A stretch of 64,000 bases of DNA. Source: Pelagibacterales bacterium SAG-MED30 (GTDB taxonomy: Bacteria; Pseudomonadota; Alphaproteobacteria; Pelagibacterales; Pelagibacteraceae). The translations under genes were made by a program, and so were the position numbers. How positions within the stretch are numbered: the first letter of the stretch is position 1; every line of letters begins with the position of its first letter. The notes beneath the pieces are model-generated. The model was not told where the DNA came from. It did no database searches and saw only the letters and a program-made list of their open reading frames with translations. Positions 59,724-64,000 of this stretch are shown here, piece by piece. Location of the stretch: contig JACWEA010000001.1 of the NCBI GenBank assembly GCA_014653775.1, positions 92,722 to 156,721 of the forward strand, read 5' to 3'.

Positions 59724-60569
59724 ATGGAGATTGTAACCAAGATAGCACCAATTGTATTAGCATTAATTATGTTAGGATTGGGTCTTGGCCTATCAGTAAA
59801 AGATTTTACAAGAATACTAAGAAATCCGAAAGATTTTTTTGTTGGGTTTTTTTCACAATTAGTAATTTTACCTATTGTTGCTTTAGGAGTCGCTTTAATA
59901 TTGAATCTTCCCACAGCATTGGCTATTGGTTTAATGATTATTGCAGCAGCACCAGGAGGTGTTACTTCAAATGTATTAACAAAATTTGCAAATGGTGATG
60001 TTGCTTTATCTATTTCTTTAACCGCGGTAACAAGTTTAATTAGTATCGTTTCTGTACCGTTTATTGTTATTACTTCTGCAAATTTTTTTGGCGAAACAAT
60101 TTCAAAAGAAATTTCAATGTTCGGTATTGCAATGAAAATGGCACTAGTGGTAACTATACCTGTAATAATTGGAATGATAATTAGAGCTTTTGCTGAAAAT
60201 TTTATTTCATCTAAAATTAATATTATTAACAAATTAACAGGATGGTTATTTGTAATTGTTTTTATTGCTATATGGATAGAAGAAAAGGATAATATTTTTA
60301 ATTATCTAGCTCAAGCAGGGTTAGCTGTTTTAATTCTTAATATAGTTATGATGATACTAGCATATTTTTTAGCTAAAAAGTTTGTAACAGGAATTCCTCA
60401 ACAGAAATGTATAGCATTAGAATGTGGATTACAAAATGGAACTCTAGCAGTATTTGTAGCAACATTAATTTTTGATGATATTGTCTATATGATACCTACA
60501 GGAGCTTATGCACTTCTTATGTATATAACTGGTTTTATATTTATATATATTTTGAGAAAATCTAATTAG
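59724..60569 (+). CDS. bile acid:sodium symporter (BASS) family transporter
   Basis: LGLSVKDFTRILRNPKDFFVGFFSQLVILP; APGGVTSNVLTKFANGDVALSISLTAV; ECGLQNGTLAVFV. Confidence 0.9.
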   Translation: MEIVTKIAPIVLALIMLGLGLGLSVKDFTRILRNPKDFFVGFFSQLVILPIVALGVALILNLPTALAIGLMIIAAAPGGVTSNVLTKFANGDVALSISLTAVTSLISIVSVPFIVITSANFFGETISKEISMFGIAMKMALVVTIPVIIGMIIRAFAENFISSKINIINKLTGWLFVIVFIAIWIEEKDNIFNYLAQAGLAVLILNIVMMILAYFLAKKFVTGIPQQKCIALECGLQNGTLAVFVATLIFDDIVYMIPTGAYALLMYITGFIFIYILRKSN

Positions 60570-61557
60570 AATTAATAACCTTAATTTTATTAAAAACTCT
60601 ATAAATAAAATTACTTAAACTGAGCATATTTTTATCTTGTAAATTTGTACTTCTCTTAAAAGCAAGACCTCTAATGTTTACTGATATTAATTTTTTTTCA
60701 TTTATAGCAAGATAATCATTATTTATTAAATATTTTACTTTCCTTACAACGGTGGGTCGGGGAATACCAGTAATCTCTGAAATAGACATTGCATTTAAAC
60801 CTGTTTTATCAGCACTCATGGCTAATTTTTGAAATGTTTTCAAATTTAAATCTTTAACTCTAAAATTTTTATTGTCTGCAGCGTTAAGCATAACTAGAAA
60901 TCCAATACAAAAAGTTTCTAAATCTTTAACTTCCGCTCTCCATCGATTAGTAAAAATGAACAAAAATTTATTAAATTGATACCAGCAAAATGTATAATTT
61001 TCTTTAAGTGAACTTGTAATTTGATGAATTTCAAAAGTTTTGCTAATCTCATTTTCTTCCTTTAATAATTTGTTGAACTCGTATAGCAATGAACTCACCT
61101 CATTTAACGTTGTTATTCTATTATTTGCTGGAAAGTATTTAGATATAACAGTCCTATCTATGAATATTTTTTTTTTAAATTTTTTGATTACACCTTTTTT
61201 TTCAAGTTCGTAGACTTTTCTTCTAACACTCTCTTTTGGTATTTGGAGATCTTTTGAAATATCACTAATATTAATTTTTTCAATTTCGAGTGTTTTTTCT
61301 CTAAAAAAAGTCTCAAAATCAATTACTATTGCGTGTCTTCTAAAAAATACGAAATCCTTATTAATAAGATAAACTACAATTAGATATTTATCGATATCTT
61401 CAAAAACATGATAAGCTCGTATAAACCAATTGCTTATCAGCTTATAATAACTAGGTGCTAGTTTACTAAAATTTTTGTTAATAATTTTAAAAATTTTATT
61501 TTCATCAATTTGAGAAGATATACTTGGAACAGATTTCATATTTTTTAAAAAACCCAA
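60562..61557 (-). CDS. putative transcription regulator with two winged-HTH-like segments
   Basis: ISKDLQIPKESVRRKVYELEKKGVIKKFKKKIFI and ISEITGIPRPTVVRKVKYLINNDYLAINEKKLISV. Confidence 0.75.
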   Translation of the reverse strand: MGFLKNMKSVPSISSQIDENKIFKIINKNFSKLAPSYYKLISNWFIRAYHVFEDIDKYLIVVYLINKDFVFFRRHAIVIDFETFFREKTLEIEKINISDISKDLQIPKESVRRKVYELEKKGVIKKFKKKIFIDRTVISKYFPANNRITTLNEVSSLLYEFNKLLKEENEISKTFEIHQITSSLKENYTFCWYQFNKFLFIFTNRWRAEVKDLETFCIGFLVMLNAADNKNFRVKDLNLKTFQKLAMSADKTGLNAMSISEITGIPRPTVVRKVKYLINNDYLAINEKKLISVNIRGLAFKRSTNLQDKNMLSLSNFIYRVFNKIKVINSN

Positions 61558-61635
61558 TTTGAACTATAGATTACTAAAAATCAACCCATTTTGGACAAGA
61601 GAAGAGTATTAAATTTTTTATATTTATGATTAAGT

Positions 61636-61839
61636 ATGTTTGTGAGTACAGAGAGCTTAAATAGAACATCTAACGCAGTGGAGAACCCCTCTCAACCAGT
61701 TGAGACTCCAAAAAGAGTGAACGTAGATGTTCTAAAGCGAAAACTTTTAGAAGAGAGTAAAAAAGAAAAAAAAAAAAGATCGATAATTCTTTACTCAATT
61801 ATAGCTTCTTTAGGAGTTTTGACAATTTTAACTTATTAA
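61636..61839 (+). CDS. small single-TM hypothetical protein
   Basis: 67-aa ORF: Ser/Asn/Pro-rich N-terminus, Lys-rich KKEKKKR then a C-terminal hydrophobic helix. Confidence 0.5.
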   Translation: MFVSTESLNRTSNAVENPSQPVETPKRVNVDVLKRKLLEESKKEKKKRSIILYSIIASLGVLTILTY

Positions 61840-61857
61840 ATTTTTCATTACCAAAAA

Positions 61858-63771
61858 TTATCTTTTTTTATAAATTATCCAAGGAGAAATATCTTTATAT
61901 AAAAAATAATTATCTAATATAAATTTATCAGCGTTTGGTGCATTTTTTCTACTTTTAAACCAATTTATTTTTGATGAATAAACGATATAATTTGGTCCTG
62001 ATGCTTTTAGTTCTCTAATGAAGTCATTTTCTGTCCAGTTTTGAATAATATGAGCATTAACATAATATTTTGTACAAGTAGGTTTGCCAACTAAATATGG
62101 TATTGCATTATCATCTGTAAACTGTTGAACACAACTTTCGTCTTTAGTTAGATCTTTATATATTTCAATAAAATTACGATAATCACTGTTTAAAAATTTT
62201 TTATCATCAACTTTTGTCATCATATGAAAATTTTTATTAGAATTTAAAATATTTAAAATGTTTGAATAATTATTTTGAAAAAAAAATAAAAAACAGATTA
62301 AAGTAGATAGAGTAAAAATATAAATTTTTTTATTAAAAAAAATATTAATTTTACTAAAAATTTTTGAATCACTAATTTTATCAATTAAATAATAAGAAAT
62401 AAAAAAAAATATCAATAATGTATAAAGTCCTGAAGTGTACTTTATATGAGGACCATCTGATCTCATTAACCCAGATTTAAAAAAAATAATTGAAGAAATA
62501 AATAGATAAAATAGTAAAAATTTTGACTCAAGGCTTTCTTTTTTTAATTTGTCAAAAATATAATTAATTAAAAAAACTCCTGAAATAACGATTAATAATA
62601 AAGCTTTTGTATGTCTTGTTGATTTATCAGTAAAAGGTTTAGGAAATTCTAGTCCAATTAAGTAGTCTGAAATATTTAATATTATGAAGTACTGATTAAT
62701 AAACTCTTTAAATTCATTATTTGATATTAAACTATAAAATATTAACCAAGATAATATTATACCTAAAATAATCTTATAAAAATCATCAAATTTTTTTATT
62801 AAAAATAAATATATTAATACAATTATTAATAAAACATTTATATATGTTCCAATATCCCAATAAAACAAAAGTGATAATAAAGAAAAAAAACCTACCAGAA
62901 ACGAACTGAAAATATTATTTTTTTTTGAGGTTATAACGTTAAAAACTAATAAGGTAAAAATTAAATATATAAAAATTCTAGGATGTAAAGGTGTTACATG
63001 TTCATAAAAACTAGCTAATGTTATGGTAGATAAGGTAAAAATTAAAAATAAAATTTCTTTGTGGTTAGTAAAATCAAGACTATTAATAATTTTTCTACAA
63101 ATTAAAATAATAAATATTTTATTTAAAAGAATTAAAAATTTGAAAGAAAATCTTTGAATTCCTATGGAATAATCATCAAACATATAATTAAAAAAAATTC
63201 CTATAGAATTTCCCAAAAAACCATAGTCAAAAAATGTCCCAGTCCAAATCTTATTTTTAGAAAAAAAATTTAACTGAGCTGTTAAAATAGTACCTTCATG
63301 ATGGCTATCAAGTGCACCTAAAAAATCTTTATGATTTAAATTGTAAAATTCTAATATTGAAAATATTATAAATATATAACACAAATAATTTATATTATTA
63401 TTTGAAGTAGAGCTTTTGGTCTGAAAAATTTTGGAAGTTATTAATTCTTTATTATATTTTAAAAAAGCGCCAAAATATAAAATGAGTGGAAAAATAATAA
63501 AAAACAATCCTCTTAAAGTATCATTAAGAGGGTTAATTTTATTTATAGAGTATTCGCCTATAATAGTATTCGAAGAATTGTATGGAAGGGAAATAAAGCT
63601 CCAAACTATAGTTGAAAAAATTATGCCTAAGATTAGAAACAACCAAGGTATAGTTTTTTTCATTAAGTGTTTTTTTTCCCAATTAGTCCATATTTCACCC
63701 CTAAAATCTTTAAATGATTCCGGTTTAAATATTTTAATTTCCTTTAATTTTTTATCGTAAGAAATTTTCAT
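61858..63771 (-). CDS. large polytopic membrane protein, GT-C-glycosyltransferase-like
   Basis: About 10-12 hydrophobic helices with a C-terminal soluble segment; LDSHHEGTILTAQLNFF near the N-terminus. Confidence 0.7.
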   Translation of the reverse strand: MKISYDKKLKEIKIFKPESFKDFRGEIWTNWEKKHLMKKTIPWLFLILGIIFSTIVWSFISLPYNSSNTIIGEYSINKINPLNDTLRGLFFIIFPLILYFGAFLKYNKELITSKIFQTKSSTSNNNINYLCYIFIIFSILEFYNLNHKDFLGALDSHHEGTILTAQLNFFSKNKIWTGTFFDYGFLGNSIGIFFNYMFDDYSIGIQRFSFKFLILLNKIFIILICRKIINSLDFTNHKEILFLIFTLSTITLASFYEHVTPLHPRIFIYLIFTLLVFNVITSKKNNIFSSFLVGFFSLLSLLFYWDIGTYINVLLIIVLIYLFLIKKFDDFYKIILGIILSWLIFYSLISNNEFKEFINQYFIILNISDYLIGLEFPKPFTDKSTRHTKALLLIVISGVFLINYIFDKLKKESLESKFLLFYLFISSIIFFKSGLMRSDGPHIKYTSGLYTLLIFFFISYYLIDKISDSKIFSKINIFFNKKIYIFTLSTLICFLFFFQNNYSNILNILNSNKNFHMMTKVDDKKFLNSDYRNFIEIYKDLTKDESCVQQFTDDNAIPYLVGKPTCTKYYVNAHIIQNWTENDFIRELKASGPNYIVYSSKINWFKSRKNAPNADKFILDNYFLYKDISPWIIYKKR

Positions 63772-63773
63772 GA

Positions 63774-64000
63774 TTAAATAACTAATGAATTAAGATCTTT
63801 ACAAAGTTTTCTTATTTTATTTTGATCTAAAAATTGATTATTACCAAAGTAAACTGAAAAAAAATGCATATGCTCCGTATTTTTTAAACTAATAATTCTC
63901 TTTTTATTTACCAGTCTTTTTAGGTAAGGCTGACGCAATTGGTTCCCTAAACTTCCTAATCTATATTCTACAGAGTTTTTATCTAATATAGTCAGGATTT
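63774..64000 (-). CDS. 3' end of an unidentified protein (truncated by the window edge)
   Basis: Uninterrupted minus-strand frame ...SVEYRLGSLGNQLRQPYLKRLVNKKRIISLKNTEHMHFFSVYFGNNQFLDQNKIRKLCKDLNSLVI*. Confidence 0.6.
   Translation of the reverse strand, partial: ILTILDKNSVEYRLGSLGNQLRQPYLKRLVNKKRIISLKNTEHMHFFSVYFGNNQFLDQNKIRKLCKDLNSLVI

Noticed and set aside
59687-60232. Minus-strand 181-aa hydrophobic ORF
   Set aside because: Antisense to the BASS transporter; low complexity and no homology pattern
1-64000. CRISPR arrays, transposases/IS ends, prophage genes, tRNA or rRNA genes
   Set aside because: No regularly spaced repeats, transposase motifs, phage structural proteins or cloverleaf-like/rRNA stretches recognised by eye; tRNAscan and Infernal would be decisive

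Overview
AT-rich (visibly around 30% GC), densely packed bacterial chromosome segment. Gene content and protein style match a Pelagibacterales (SAR11-type) alphaproteobacterium; this assignment is inference, with no database search run. There are about 76 supported CDSs, many with 1-18 bp overlaps. I could not identify any tRNA, rRNA, IS element, prophage or CRISPR array. Main blocks: (1) hda-aspS, a stand-alone NrdJ C-terminal-like protein, NDUFA12 and DUF2155 proteins, accCB-aroQ, thiSG, rne, a class A PBP, and prfB with a programmed +1 frameshift that the ORF track splits. (2) tyrS, anmK and an iscR-like sufBCDS-sufU-sufT-sufA operon behind a palindromic promoter, then glnA. (3) A molybdenum island at about 27.4-41.7 kb: TauE-like exporter, moaB, form-II-type coxSLM with maturation genes, msrPQ, moaEDCA and a sulfite-oxidase-like enzyme with cytochrome c. 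(4) ALDH/FAH pair, ppc, ccdA, and a gamma-butyrobetaine-hydroxylase-like enzyme. (5) An unusual run of ten tiny same-strand genes at 50.5-54.0 kb. It includes an SMR transporter, a DUF2798-like protein, NTF2/SnoaL-like and cupin proteins, a membrane protein, three ferredoxin-like/ABM-like proteins, a possible AOC-barrel secreted protein and an orphan secreted protein. It is the best candidate for an undescribed system. (6) cysKE, LysE-type exporter, pseudoazurin, and a HpsN-like HisD/Pta/BASS/tandem-wHTH neighbourhood suggestive of organosulfonate use. (7) A large GT-C-like membrane protein at the right edge. All functional calls come from reading motifs by eye.
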